Positions 34,117 through 43,958 of a DNA stretch of 64,000 nt are shown here, one piece after another. The first letter of the stretch is position 1. Every line of letters starts with the position of its first letter. The notes beneath the pieces are model-generated. The model was not told where the DNA came from, did not search any database, and was given only the letters and a program-made list of their open reading frames with translations. The translations under genes and the position numbers were made by a program. This stretch comes from Lentibacter algarum. Lineage in GTDB: Bacteria > Pseudomonadota > Alphaproteobacteria > Rhodobacterales > Rhodobacteraceae. Location of the stretch: NCBI RefSeq assembly GCF_040580765.1, contig NZ_CP158687.1, positions 496,001 through 560,000 on the forward strand. The letters are read 5' to 3'.

Positions 34117-37023
34117 ATGGACGGTCTTCTTATCTTATTGGCAATTGCCTTTTTGGGTCTTGTTTTACTTGGAATTCCTGTGGCGCTTGTGCGGCAAGGC
34201 AGCTTGCAGCGCCAGATCAGGGATTTGCAGAAAGACCTTGGCGTGCTGGCGCAGGAGCTTCGTGATTTGAAGCGAGACGGTCTGAGACCTGCGAAAACGC
34301 CTGTGACGGAGCTTGCGTCTGAACCCAATGCGCACCAAACCACGACATCTGAGCCCGTGACGGCAAGTGCCACACCCGCGCGAGCGCAATCCGCGGCGGC
34401 AGCCAGCGTTCAAGATAAGGCGGCGCGCAGCTTTGTGCCCCCAGTTGTGCGCAGACCTGTGTCTGCGGCACCCACAGAGCCAAAAGCCTTTGTCTTTACA
34501 GAGGGCAAACTGGAGGCCCTCACGGATTGGCTCAAGGTCAATTGGGTCTTGGCGATTGCGGCGGCCTCACTTGGGTTTGCGGGTATTTTCATGGTTCAAT
34601 ACGGGATCGAGCATGGTGTGCTAAGCCCGTTCTGGCGGGTTATGGCTGCTTTCGGCTTTGGTGGTGCTCTGGTGGCGGCGGGCGAATATGTGCGCCGTAG
34701 GCATGGTGATGAGGGCGAGGACGCGATGCGCCATGTGCCGTCTGTTCTGTCTGGCGCGGGGGTGATTACGCTTTTTGCGGGGGTGCTCTCGGCGCGGCTG
34801 ATGTATGGGCTGATCGGCGCAAATATGGCGCTTGTGGGCCTTGTGGCTGTATCTGTGTTCGCTATGGTGTTGGGCTGGTTTTATGGGCCTGTGTTGGCGG
34901 CGATCGGGATTATTGGCGCGATGGCTGCGCCTTTTATTTTGAGCACGGGGGCAGGGGCGCCACCTGAGCTTTACTATTATTTTGTGCTCGTGATTTTGAT
35001 GGCGCTTGGCATTGATACGGTAAAGCGCTGGGCGTGGATTTCTGTGCTTGGGCTGGTGCTTGGGCTTGCTGCGGTCTGGCTTTTGTATGCCGCCGATACG
35101 GGCGATTTTGCCTTTGCGGCGTCGATCATGATTGTGACGTTGGCGAGCATGACTATCCCTGTGCGCAGCCTTGTCCCGAACCATGATGGCGCGGCTTTGA
35201 GCGAGATGTTGAGCACCAGCCCGCGCTTCGCGGGGTTTCCGACTCGGCTTGCGGGCGGTGTTGTGGCTGTGGCCACGCTGGCGGGGCTTTCGATTGTGAC
35301 GGGTGGCAACACGACCGCAGATGTCTGGTTGGGCTTTGGGATGTTGCTCATGCTCTTTGTGGCTGTTGCGATCTGGGCGGAGGGCGCGCGTGCGCTTTAT
35401 GATCTTGTTGTCTTGCCTGCGGGTGCGCTTTTGCTGGCGCTTTTGCTGCACGGCATGGACGGTGGCGCGCTTGTGCAGGAGCTTATGCGCGGCGTGAGCA
35501 CCGACCCCGAAGTGAGCGCGCCGAGCATGGGCTGGCTTGTTTATAGTCTTGTGGCGATTGGTGCGTTTGTCTCGCTTGTGGCGTTTTGGCGTATGACGCG
35601 GGCGAGCGGCGAGGCCAAAGGCAACGCGGCGCTGATCTGGGGGCTGGGCGCGGCTGTGTTTGGGCCGGCTGTGTTTCTTATTTTGGAGTTTGTGTGGCCT
35701 GTGAGCCGCGTGATTGGCGACTATCCCTGGGCGCTGACGGCAGTGGCGCTGGCGGCGTTTATGACCTTTCTAGCCGAGCGCTGTGCAAGGGCGGGTGATG
35801 GTGACGGGCTTTGGAAGGCCCGCACGGGGCTGTTTGCCCTCGCGGCGCTGACGCTTATGGCCATCGCACTGTTTCTGATCTTGACCAAGACGGCGCTGTC
35901 GCTGGCGCTGGCGTTGATGATCCTTTTAATCGTGCTGGCGGACCGCAAGCTTGATCTGCCGCTTCTGGGCTGGTTTGTGCAGATTGGTGTTGCGGTGATC
36001 ACTTACCGCCTGATCGCCGATCCGGGTATTTACTGGGCCGTGGACGTGGCCAGCGCTTTTGATGTCTTTGTGGCCTATGCGGGGGTGCTGGCGCTTCTGG
36101 CGGCGGCTTGGCGGTTTGGCGGCAATGAGGCGGCGCGGATGCCTGCCAAAGTGGCGGTGGACTCCGCGCTTTGGCTGATCGCTTTGGCTGGTGTGGCTGT
36201 GGCGTTGATGCGGGTGTTTGACGATGATCTTTTCAGTCACTGGGGTCTTGGGCTCTGGGCTGTCATCTGGGGCGGCGCAGCTTTGGCGCAGCTCTATCGG
36301 CTTGATGCGACGCGCTCCGGGCTGTTGCGCTGGATGCGCTATGTTTTGATGGCGCTTTTTGGTGGCATGGCAGCGCTCTGCCTTGTGGCGCAATTCGCTT
36401 TTGCGAACCCGCTCCTTGGTGGGCTTTTCAGCCGCGAACTTGTGCGTGGGCTGTATCTTTTTGATACTCTGATGGTGGCGTATGTGCCTGTGGCGATGAT
36501 GTTTGCCTTTGCGGCTTGGAAACTGGCTGAACGTTTGATTGTGCGACAGGCGGGCTATGGGCTGGCGGGACTTTATGGCGCGACCTATCTGATTTATGAG
36601 ACGCGGCGGCTGTTTCGGGGAGATGACCTTTCGGTCGGCGGTGTCACGGACGGGGAGCTTTATGCCTATACGGTCTCGATGTTGGTCACATCGATTGTGC
36701 TGTTGCTTCTGGCTTATAAACAGAGGTCTGTCAGTCTGCGCAAGCTTGCGATGGCGGGTGTGGGGCTGACCATTGCCAAGGTGTTTTTGGTTGATATGTC
36801 TGGGCTTTCAGGGCTGACGCGGGTCTTCTCGTTTATGGGGTTGGGGCTGGCTTTGCTTGGGCTGACTTGGCTCAACCGTAAACTTTCCGATGGTTGGCAC
36901 GATGGCGCTCCTGTTGTGTCCGCGCCTGTAGAGCCTGAGCCCGAGCCAGAGGTGGTGGTGAACACTGATCCAAAGACCAAGCCGAAGCGGAAAGCCAAGC
37001 CAGTGAGGCCTAAGGTAGACTAG
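34117..37023 (+). CDS. Very large polytopic membrane protein, DUF2339 family
   Basis: 968 residues. An N-terminal membrane helix, a coiled-coil-like segment (residues about 25-50, QRQIRDLQKDLGVLAQELRD), an Ala/Pro/Thr-rich linker to about residue 125, then more than twenty hydrophobic segments and a short basic tail (TKPKRKAKPVRPK). This architecture fits DUF2339, a bacterial family of unknown function. Codon use matches its neighbours. It follows the ycjX operon after 76 bases and may be transcribed separately. A role in transport or envelope assembly is only a guess. Confidence 0.8.
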   Translation: MDGLLILLAIAFLGLVLLGIPVALVRQGSLQRQIRDLQKDLGVLAQELRDLKRDGLRPAKTPVTELASEPNAHQTTTSEPVTASATPARAQSAAAASVQDKAARSFVPPVVRRPVSAAPTEPKAFVFTEGKLEALTDWLKVNWVLAIAAASLGFAGIFMVQYGIEHGVLSPFWRVMAAFGFGGALVAAGEYVRRRHGDEGEDAMRHVPSVLSGAGVITLFAGVLSARLMYGLIGANMALVGLVAVSVFAMVLGWFYGPVLAAIGIIGAMAAPFILSTGAGAPPELYYYFVLVILMALGIDTVKRWAWISVLGLVLGLAAVWLLYAADTGDFAFAASIMIVTLASMTIPVRSLVPNHDGAALSEMLSTSPRFAGFPTRLAGGVVAVATLAGLSIVTGGNTTADVWLGFGMLLMLFVAVAIWAEGARALYDLVVLPAGALLLALLLHGMDGGALVQELMRGVSTDPEVSAPSMGWLVYSLVAIGAFVSLVAFWRMTRASGEAKGNAALIWGLGAAVFGPAVFLILEFVWPVSRVIGDYPWALTAVALAAFMTFLAERCARAGDGDGLWKARTGLFALAALTLMAIALFLILTKTALSLALALMILLIVLADRKLDLPLLGWFVQIGVAVITYRLIADPGIYWAVDVASAFDVFVAYAGVLALLAAAWRFGGNEAARMPAKVAVDSALWLIALAGVAVALMRVFDDDLFSHWGLGLWAVIWGGAALAQLYRLDATRSGLLRWMRYVLMALFGGMAALCLVAQFAFANPLLGGLFSRELVRGLYLFDTLMVAYVPVAMMFAFAAWKLAERLIVRQAGYGLAGLYGATYLIYETRRLFRGDDLSVGGVTDGELYAYTVSMLVTSIVLLLLAYKQRSVSLRKLAMAGVGLTIAKVFLVDMSGLSGLTRVFSFMGLGLALLGLTWLNRKLSDGWHDGAPVVSAPVEPEPEPEVVVNTDPKTKPKRKAKPVRPKVD

Positions 37024-37057
37024 GGTTTGCGCTTTGGTGGGGCCAAGGCGTGGTAGA

Positions 37058-37113
37058 GCGAGAGGGGCATGCCCCTCTTGCGCTCTCTGCGGGATATTTT
37101 GGGAAAGAGGAAG
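37058..37113 (+). repeat. Palindromic intergenic repeat, copy C
   Basis: GAGAGGGGC / GCCCCTCTT imperfect inverted repeat (37060-37079), then GCGCTCTCTGCGGGATATTT and GGGAAAGAGGAAG. Same block order as copies A and B. Lies between the DUF2339 gene and the convergent haemoglobin gene. Confidence 0.72.
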
Positions 37114-37135
37114 AGTTGGCCAGCTGAAGATTGGC

Positions 37136-37543
37136 TCAGGAAAAGATGGGCACGGACCCTTTGGGCTTGTCGCGGTCTTCGACGCCGAGACGCAACCCGC
37201 GACCTATACGGTGTGCAAGAGCCGAGAAAGAGGCGGCGGGGGCTGGTGCGAGCGTTTTGACGAGGACCTCGTCAAAGAGTGCGAGCCATATTTCAAAGTG
37301 GTGTGCGCGTATTTCGGCCACGCCCATATGGGTCATCATGGGATTGCCTGAATAGCTGTCTTCATGGAGAATCGCTTTTTTCCAGAAACGGGCGATTTTG
37401 GCTTCGTGCTCGGGCCAGTCGGTCACATGCGCGGCAAAGATCGGCCCGAGCGCTGCGTCCGCGCGGATGAGTCTGTAAAAGCGGCGCATCACAGTGTCGA
37501 TGTCGTCTGACGTGATGGCAAAGCGCGGGGCGATCTGTGACAT
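37136..37543 (-). CDS. Group III truncated haemoglobin
   Basis: 135 residues of the 2-over-2 globin fold. Pattern VMRRFYRLIRADAALGPIFAAHVTDWPEHEAKIARFW is typical of group III; Tyr23 is in the B-helix position and His82 (AHHFEIWLALF) is the expected proximal haem ligand. Such proteins bind oxygen or nitric oxide under low oxygen or nitrosative stress. Single gene, convergent with the DUF2339 gene. Confidence 0.88.
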   Translation of the reverse strand: MSQIAPRFAITSDDIDTVMRRFYRLIRADAALGPIFAAHVTDWPEHEAKIARFWKKAILHEDSYSGNPMMTHMGVAEIRAHHFEIWLALFDEVLVKTLAPAPAASFSALAHRIGRGLRLGVEDRDKPKGSVPIFS

Positions 37544-37619
37544 GGTGTGGCCTTGGGTTGGGTAAGGCTATGGTCTGCCCAATGGGGACTGGGCACGAGG
37601 GGGCAGATTGTCGCTGGTG

Positions 37620-37784
37620 ATGGAGGCTATGGACGGTGGCGAAAGAGCGGCTTATAACGCGGTTTATGACAGAGATTGCCCTGATCATTATACGAATTAT
37701 TTGCCCGACGCTCTGAGCAAGAGCCGTCGGGAAAAGGCGCTTGGGGAGCCCACGCCGACACGCCACACACCCTTGAAAATCTGA
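37620..37784 (+). CDS. Possible small protein upstream of ileS
   Basis: 54-codon frame reading MEAMDGGERAAYNAVYDRDC and ending RHTPLKI, 17 bases before ileS on the same strand. A GTG at 37617 or ATG at 37629 are other starts; ribosome sites are not strong. It occupies most of an otherwise gene-free 258-base gap and reads more like protein than its alternatives, with several charged and aromatic residues. No homologue recognised; could also be a leader open frame affecting ileS. Confidence 0.25.
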   Translation: MEAMDGGERAAYNAVYDRDCPDHYTNYLPDALSKSRREKALGEPTPTRHTPLKI

Positions 37785-37801
37785 TCCGAAGGACGCCTGA
37801 T

Positions 37802-40708
37802 ATGTGCGCCGACACGCCTGACTATAAAGACACGCTCAATCTACCTGAAACCGACTTTCCGATGCGCGCGGGACTCCCAAAGCGCGAGCCCGAGTGGCTG
37901 GCCCGCTGGGCTGAGATCGGCGTTTATGACCGGCTGCGCGAAAAGGGCGCAGAGCGTGAGCCGTTTATCCTGCATGATGGCCCTCCTTATGCGAACGGGC
38001 ATTTGCACATTGGTCATGCGCTCAACAAAACCATCAAGGATATGATTGTGCGGTCCCATCAGATGATGGGGCATGATGCGCGCTATGTGCCTGGCTGGGA
38101 CTGTCACGGGCTTCCCATCGAGTGGAAGATCGAGGAGCAGTATCGCAAGAAGGGCAAGAACAAGGACGATGTGAATATCGTTGATTTCCGTCAGGAGTGC
38201 CGCAAGTTTGCAGAAGGCTGGGTGGATATCCAGCGTGAAGAGTTCAAGCGCCTCGGCATCACGGGGAATTGGGCCGATCCTTATTTGACGATGGATTATC
38301 ATGCCGAGCGGGTGATTGCGGAAGAGTTCATGAAGTTCCTCATGAACGGCACGCTCTATCAGGGCAGTAAGCCTGTGATGTGGAGTCCTGTGGAGCAGAC
38401 CGCGCTGGCGGAGGCCGAAGTCGAGTATCACGACAAGGAGAGCTTTACTGTTTGGGTGAAGTTCAAGGTTGTTGGCGGAGCCGATCTTGAGGGTGCGAAA
38501 GTTGTGATCTGGACAACGACGCCTTGGACCATGCCAAGCAACAAGGCTGTGGTCTACGGTGCAGGGATTTCTTACGGGCTTTACGAGGTTACGGGCACGC
38601 CTGATGAGTGCTGGGCCGATGTGGGCGAACGGTTCTTGCTGGCCGACAACCTTGCGGGCGACGTCTTTGCTAAGGCGCGGCTGGACGAGGGGATGTGGAA
38701 CCGTGTGCGCGATGTTACCTCCGAGGAACTTGCGGGCTTGAGCCTTTTGCATCCGCTCGCGGGCGCTGAAGGCGGCGAGGGCTATTGGGACCAACCGCGT
38801 GATTTCCGTGCAGCGGAGTTTGTGACCGATACGGAAGGCACGGGCTTTGTGCATTGTGCGCCGTCTCACGGCATGGAAGAATTTGAGCTTTATCGCGACT
38901 TGGGGATGCTCGAAGAGGTCATCACCTATAACGTTCTGGATGATGGCGGCTTTCGGGCTGATCTGCCGTTTTTTGGTGGGAAGTATATCCTCAACCGCAA
39001 GGGCGGCGAAGGCGACGCGAACAAGGCTGTGATCGACAAGCTTGTTGAAGTGGGCGGTTTGCTCGCGCGTGGAAAGATCAAGCACAGCTATCCGCACAGC
39101 TGGCGCTCTAAAGCGCCGATCATTTACCGCAACACGCCACAGTGGTTTGCGTCTGTTGACCGCGCCGTCGGCGACGGGCAGGACGCGATGGGCAAGTCGA
39201 TCCGTGAGCGGGCGCTTAACTCTATTGACCAGCTCGTCAAATGGACGCCGCAGACGGGGCGCAACCGTCTCTACAGCATGATCGAAGCGCGGCCTGATTG
39301 GGTCTTGTCCCGCCAGCGCGCTTGGGGGGTTCCGCTGACGTGCTTTACCAAGAAGGGCTTGCTGCCCACTGATGAGGGCTTCCTTTTGCGCGACCCTGAG
39401 GTCAATGCGCGGATCGCGGCGGCCTTTGAGGACGAGGGCGCGGACTGCTGGTATCTGGACGGTGCGAAAGAGCGCTTCTTGGGCGCAGGTTATAACGCGG
39501 ACGAGTGGGAGCAGGTCTATGATGTGCTTGACGTCTGGTTTGACTCTGGCTCAACACACGCATTTGTCTTGCGTGATAGAGAAGACGGCGCTGCGGACGG
39601 GATTGCCGACGTTTATATGGAAGGGACCGACCAGCACCGTGGCTGGTTCCATTCCTCCCTGTTGCAAGCCTGTGGCACATTGGGACGCGCGCCTTACCGA
39701 AACGTTGTGACACACGGGTTTACGCTGGATGAGAAGGGCATGAAGATGTCCAAGTCACTTGGCAATACCATCGTTCCTGAAGAGATCATCAAGCAATATG
39801 GCGCGGATATTCTGCGGCTTTGGGTGGCTCAGACAGATTATACTGCCGATCAACGGATCGGGCCTGAAATCCTTAAGGGGGTGGCGGACAGCTACCGACG
39901 CCTGCGCAATACGATGCGCTATATGTTGGGGGCATTGTCGCACTTCAAGGAAGACGAGCGGGTGCAGCCTGCGGATATGCCAGAGCTTGAGCGCTATGTC
40001 TTGCACCGTCTGGCGGAGCTCGACGGACAAGTGAAAGCGGGCTACCGCGCGTTTGATTTCCAAGGGGTTTTCTCTGCGGTGTTCAACTTCTGCACTGTCG
40101 AGCTTTCGGCGTTTTACTTCGATATTCGCAAGGACACGCTTTATTGCGATGGTGACAGCCTGCGCGCGCGCTCGGCACGTACGGTTATGGACCTTCTGTT
40201 TGAGCGTTTGACCACATGGCTTGCGCCTGTGCTTGTGTTCACGATGGAAGATGTCTGGCTGTCACGCTTCCCTGACAGCGAAGGCTCTGTGCATCTCACA
40301 GATATGCCGGAGACGCCGATGGCGTGGATGGACGAGGCTTTGGCGAAGAAGTGGAGCCACGTGCGTCGCGCGCGGCGTGTCGTCAATGCTGCGCTGGAAG
40401 TGCAGCGGGCTGACAAGGTGATTGGTGCGTCTTTGGAAGCGGCTCCGATTGTTTATGTGCAGGATGCAGACATGCTGGCGGCGCTGAAGTCGGTTCCGTT
40501 TGAGGATATTTGTATCACGTCCGCTGTCTCGCTCACCGACAATCCGATCTCTGATCAGGCGTTCCGCTTGCCTGAGATCGAGGGGATTGGTGTTGAGTTT
40601 GAAAAAGCTGAAGGCGCAAAGTGCGAGCGCTGCTGGAAGATCCTGCCAGATGTGGGCACGCATAAACATGCGGGTACATGTCAGCGCTGCAGCGAGGCGC
40701 TGGGGTGA
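37802..40708 (+). CDS. ileS: Isoleucyl-tRNA synthetase
   Basis: 968 residues. Charges tRNA-Ile. HIGH at residues 69-72 (ANGHLHIGHALNK), KMSKS in KGMKMSKSLGN, a CP1 editing domain between them (TTTPWTMPSNKAV is its Thr-rich site), and a C-terminal zinc-binding segment with CERCW and CQRC. All expected domains are present. The zinc-containing form is the mupirocin-sensitive housekeeping type. An EamA transporter gene follows after 28 bases. Confidence 0.97.
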   Translation: MCADTPDYKDTLNLPETDFPMRAGLPKREPEWLARWAEIGVYDRLREKGAEREPFILHDGPPYANGHLHIGHALNKTIKDMIVRSHQMMGHDARYVPGWDCHGLPIEWKIEEQYRKKGKNKDDVNIVDFRQECRKFAEGWVDIQREEFKRLGITGNWADPYLTMDYHAERVIAEEFMKFLMNGTLYQGSKPVMWSPVEQTALAEAEVEYHDKESFTVWVKFKVVGGADLEGAKVVIWTTTPWTMPSNKAVVYGAGISYGLYEVTGTPDECWADVGERFLLADNLAGDVFAKARLDEGMWNRVRDVTSEELAGLSLLHPLAGAEGGEGYWDQPRDFRAAEFVTDTEGTGFVHCAPSHGMEEFELYRDLGMLEEVITYNVLDDGGFRADLPFFGGKYILNRKGGEGDANKAVIDKLVEVGGLLARGKIKHSYPHSWRSKAPIIYRNTPQWFASVDRAVGDGQDAMGKSIRERALNSIDQLVKWTPQTGRNRLYSMIEARPDWVLSRQRAWGVPLTCFTKKGLLPTDEGFLLRDPEVNARIAAAFEDEGADCWYLDGAKERFLGAGYNADEWEQVYDVLDVWFDSGSTHAFVLRDREDGAADGIADVYMEGTDQHRGWFHSSLLQACGTLGRAPYRNVVTHGFTLDEKGMKMSKSLGNTIVPEEIIKQYGADILRLWVAQTDYTADQRIGPEILKGVADSYRRLRNTMRYMLGALSHFKEDERVQPADMPELERYVLHRLAELDGQVKAGYRAFDFQGVFSAVFNFCTVELSAFYFDIRKDTLYCDGDSLRARSARTVMDLLFERLTTWLAPVLVFTMEDVWLSRFPDSEGSVHLTDMPETPMAWMDEALAKKWSHVRRARRVVNAALEVQRADKVIGASLEAAPIVYVQDADMLAALKSVPFEDICITSAVSLTDNPISDQAFRLPEIEGIGVEFEKAEGAKCERCWKILPDVGTHKHAGTCQRCSEALG

Positions 40709-40736
40709 TTTGGCGCTGCGCTGAGGGGGCTTACGC

Positions 40737-41573
40737 GTGAGCCTGACGGTCTTTCTGGCTGTCCTTGGCGCAGCACTTTTACATGCGACTTGGAACGCGC
40801 TCATCAAGACGGGTGCGTCCAAGATTGCCTCGATGTTTATCCTGACTTTGGTGCAGGGGATTGCTGGCTTTTGCATTGCTTTGAGCCAGCCTTGGCCCGA
40901 GGCGCATATCTGGCTGTGGCTGGGCGCATCTGGGCTGTTTCATGCGGGCTACAAGCTTTTCCTCGCCTTTGCCTATGAACAGGGTGACTTAAGCCGCGTT
41001 TATCCGATTGCGCGGGGTGCTGCACCGATGATCGTTACGCTGGTCTCGGCTTTGCTTCTGATTGATGTGATCCAGCCAGGTGAATACGGCGCGATTGCCC
41101 TTCTGGGTCTTGGGATTGCGCTGATGGCGCGGGGCGCGTTTGCCCATGGCGAAAGCCGCAAGCTTGTGCCGCTGGCGCTGGGCTCGGCCTGCATGACAGC
41201 TGGATATTCGCTTGTGGACGGGCTGGGCGCGCGCGAGGCGGGCAATGCTGTGATGTATGTCGGCTGGCTTTTTGCGCTGGATGCAGCCCTTTTCACCCCG
41301 CTTATTCTTACGTTGCGAGGCCGTGTGGCCTTGCGGGCCAGTGGCAAAGACTGGGGCGTTGGGGCGTTGGCGGCAAGTGCTTCTTACGGCGCCTACGCAA
41401 TCGCCGTTTGGGCCATGACGGTTGCGCCGATTGCTTTGGTGACGGCGCTCAGAGAGACTTCAATTTTGTTTGCTGTGCTCATTGGCTGGCTGGTGTTTGG
41501 CGATAGGATGGACCGTGGCAAAGCTGTTGCGGCCTGTCTGATTGTCGCGGGTGTGGTTTTGACGCGGCTATGA
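40737..41573 (+). CDS. EamA/DMT superfamily transporter
   Basis: 278 residues from a GTG start, ten predicted membrane segments in two five-helix halves; the DMT pattern shows as LLHATWNALIKTGA in the first half and ALRETSILFAVLIGWLVFGDR in the second. Probably exports a metabolite or amino acid; substrate unknown. Follows ileS by 28 bases and overlaps the ogt start by four bases. Confidence 0.88.
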   Translation: MSLTVFLAVLGAALLHATWNALIKTGASKIASMFILTLVQGIAGFCIALSQPWPEAHIWLWLGASGLFHAGYKLFLAFAYEQGDLSRVYPIARGAAPMIVTLVSALLLIDVIQPGEYGAIALLGLGIALMARGAFAHGESRKLVPLALGSACMTAGYSLVDGLGAREAGNAVMYVGWLFALDAALFTPLILTLRGRVALRASGKDWGVGALAASASYGAYAIAVWAMTVAPIALVTALRETSILFAVLIGWLVFGDRMDRGKAVAACLIVAGVVLTRL

Positions 41574-42019
41574 AACGCTCGCTAGACACACCGACAGGCA
41601 CAGTGACGCTCTCTGAAGAGGGTGGAGCGCTTGTGGCGCTGGAGTGGGGCGGAGGCTTTGAGGACAGCAGTGATCTGCTCCGTGAGGCAGAGCGCCAGAT
41701 TGCGGCGTATTTTGCCGGGGAGCTACGTGCCTTTGAGCTTTCGGTGAGTGTGCGCGGCTCGCAGTTTCAGCAAGATGTCTGTGCCGTGATGGGGCAAATC
41801 CCTTTTGGTGAGACTGTGACTTATGGCGAGATTGCAAAGCAGCTGGGCGTGCCTGCACAAGCTGTCGGGCAGGCCTGTGGTGGCAACCCACTGCCGCTTG
41901 TTATCCCGTGCCACCGTGTGCTTGGCGCGCAGGGGCTTGGCGGATTTTCTGGGGGTGTCGGGGTTGAAACCAAGGTTTGGCTGTTGAAGCATGAGGGGGC
42001 GGCGGGGCTGTTGATTTGA
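41570..42019 (+). CDS. ogt: Methylated-DNA-protein cysteine methyltransferase
   Basis: 149 residues. Transfers the methyl group from O6-methylguanine to its own cysteine in a suicide reaction. Active-site PCHRV with Cys114, helix-turn-helix QIPFGETVTYGEIAKQLG. The usual arginine finger (ARAVG in most family members) reads AQAVG here, so the base-flipping Arg appears replaced by Gln97; activity may be altered. The start overlaps the transporter stop (ATGA). Not an alkyltransferase-like protein, since the cysteine is kept. Confidence 0.88.
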   Translation: MKRSLDTPTGTVTLSEEGGALVALEWGGGFEDSSDLLREAERQIAAYFAGELRAFELSVSVRGSQFQQDVCAVMGQIPFGETVTYGEIAKQLGVPAQAVGQACGGNPLPLVIPCHRVLGAQGLGGFSGGVGVETKVWLLKHEGAAGLLI

Positions 42020-42064
42020 GGTCGCTCTGCGGGGGAGCGATCCTGATTGCACCTTCCTTGGCTG

Positions 42065-43954
42065 TTACGTTGAAATCATGAACTCATCGAAATAGCGCTC
42101 AAGCCCTGAGTGATCCTCTAGCGGTTGGATTTTGGCGATGAATTGATCTGGGCGCACAATGACGATCGCTCCGCTTTGGCGGTCGATGCCTCGCTGATCA
42201 AAAATATCAGGGCCAGATTTATGGTTGGGGCAAAACGCCTTTTCATAATCCAGCAGGCCATAACGTCCCTTGGCGGGAAGTAATAAGTGGGGTAGCGCTT
42301 CTAGCGCAATTTCCCTGTGGGAGGATTGGAATACGGCGCGCACATCAATAACGGCGTCGATATTGCTGCCACTTGGTGTGTACTTTGTGACAGGACTTCT
42401 CGGGTCTTGTTCTAGATAGTGGCAGAGCGACGCGATGCGACCCCCAGATTGCCCATTGTCGCCTGCGCCCGCAAAAGCGATCAGCCGCCAGCGTCCGTCC
42501 GCCTTTATAGTGTGGCCAAGCTCCATTGGCTTTCCATCACCCAAGCGAACCACTGGCGCGGAATGGAAGCGCATCCCGACTTTCATCCCAGCAGCCAAAT
42601 GCTGAAACTCATCGCTCGCTGTGATCAGGGACGGATCGTAACGCGTTTCAACACCAGCGGTGTAGCGCCCGTGTTTCTTGAAGTAGCTTTGGAACTGTTC
42701 GGCCTCAATTTCGTTCTTTGGTTTGACGCTGAAAAGGCGGGCCATGTCACGATCGAAGTCGATCAACTCCTTGGCTTTTGCGCAGCGTTCTTCGGAGTAT
42801 GTGTGAAGCAGGGACGGGGCGGCCTGTTTGCGCAGAACCGCTGCAAGCTTCCAGCCAAGATTAAATGTGTCGGCCATAGACACGTTCATACCCTGTCCTG
42901 CCTTTGGACTGTGGGTGTGGCAGGCGTCACCTGCAATGAAAACACGGGGGGTGCGGAATGAACGCTCGGTGTCTGGCACATCGTCAAAGGCGTCACAAAC
43001 GCGCTGACCTATCTCATAGGCCGACCACCATGCGACCTCTTTTACGTCCAATGTATAGGGGGCTAGGATGTCGCCAGCCTTTGCAATGAGCATCTCGGAG
43101 GTGACGCCGCGATCTGCCGCTCTTTCGTCTCCTTGGAGTGTGTCCAGCTCGATGTACAAGCGGACCAAATACCCGCCTTCGCGCGGAATGATCAGGATGC
43201 TGCCTTGATCTGCTGATTGTATAGCTGCTTTCAGGCGAATGTCTGGGAAATCAGTGATCGCGAGGATGTCCATCACCCCCCAAAGCTGGCGCGCGGCTTC
43301 TCCCTTTAGGTCATGGCCCATCGCCTTGCGCACTTTGCTGCGTGCGCCATCGCAGCCAACAACGTAACGCGCGCGGATGATTTCGGTTTCGCCATTCGGG
43401 CCACGAAATGTTGCAGTGGTTGGGTAATCTGCGCCGGGATCGGTTGTGAGGCCAATCAGCTCACGACTGTAATCTGGTTCAAGCCGGCTGGCCGAATTGC
43501 GCATGATTTCAAGGTAGAAGTCATGCACCCGTGCCTGACTGAGAATGACATGAGGCATTTCGGACAGATCGTCCTCGACGTCCTGAATGCGGTCGGCGCG
43601 ACGCAATCCTGTGCCGTTTTCGTTGGGCCGCCAGAAGGCGACTTCGTTCACCCAATAAGCTTCTTTCAAGACTTTTTCTGCGAAGCCAAAAGCCTCGAAC
43701 ATCTCGACCGATCGACACGCTATTCCATCTGCCTGACCAATCTCTAGCGGGCCAGATTTGCTCTCAAAAATGCGGGTCGAGATATCAGGAAATTGCGCGA
43801 GTTGTGCGGCGAGCGTCAAGCCAGCGGGACCACATCCTACGATTAGAACATCGACAGCATCTGTGGCGCCATGGATTGCTCCAGACGGCTGGCTGATTGC
43901 TGGATCGCCCGTGGAGACTCTGTCTAGATGATATTGCATTTCATTCCGCGCCAT
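42065..43954 (-). CDS. FAD-dependent aromatic monooxygenase, 3-hydroxybenzoate 4-hydroxylase-like
   Basis: 629 residues of the phenol hydroxylase/PheA-like flavin monooxygenase group, with a C-terminal thioredoxin-like domain. FAD/NADPH motifs: VLIVGCGPAGLTLAAQLAQ, VVGCDGARSKVRKAMGH (DG motif) and RVFIAGDACHTHSPKAGQGMN (GD motif). The alternative start at residue 6 (MQYHLDR, 43939) resembles the MobA N-terminus I recall. Divergent from a MarR regulator with two matching operator-like sites between them, the same arrangement as mobA/mobR of Comamonas. Would turn 3-hydroxybenzoate into protocatechuate using NADPH and oxygen. No ring-cleavage genes lie in the window. Confidence 0.82.
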   Translation of the reverse strand: MARNEMQYHLDRVSTGDPAISQPSGAIHGATDAVDVLIVGCGPAGLTLAAQLAQFPDISTRIFESKSGPLEIGQADGIACRSVEMFEAFGFAEKVLKEAYWVNEVAFWRPNENGTGLRRADRIQDVEDDLSEMPHVILSQARVHDFYLEIMRNSASRLEPDYSRELIGLTTDPGADYPTTATFRGPNGETEIIRARYVVGCDGARSKVRKAMGHDLKGEAARQLWGVMDILAITDFPDIRLKAAIQSADQGSILIIPREGGYLVRLYIELDTLQGDERAADRGVTSEMLIAKAGDILAPYTLDVKEVAWWSAYEIGQRVCDAFDDVPDTERSFRTPRVFIAGDACHTHSPKAGQGMNVSMADTFNLGWKLAAVLRKQAAPSLLHTYSEERCAKAKELIDFDRDMARLFSVKPKNEIEAEQFQSYFKKHGRYTAGVETRYDPSLITASDEFQHLAAGMKVGMRFHSAPVVRLGDGKPMELGHTIKADGRWRLIAFAGAGDNGQSGGRIASLCHYLEQDPRSPVTKYTPSGSNIDAVIDVRAVFQSSHREIALEALPHLLLPAKGRYGLLDYEKAFCPNHKSGPDIFDQRGIDRQSGAIVIVRPDQFIAKIQPLEDHSGLERYFDEFMIST

Positions 43955-43958
43955 AATT

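Noticed and set aside
34621..35451. 276-residue minus frame opposite the DUF2339 gene
   Set aside because: Same antisense artefact, Arg/His/Gln-rich with no family features.
37841..39097. 418-residue open frame on the minus strand opposite ileS
   Set aside because: Long only because of the codon bias of ileS on the other strand; His/Arg/Leu-rich and not protein-like.
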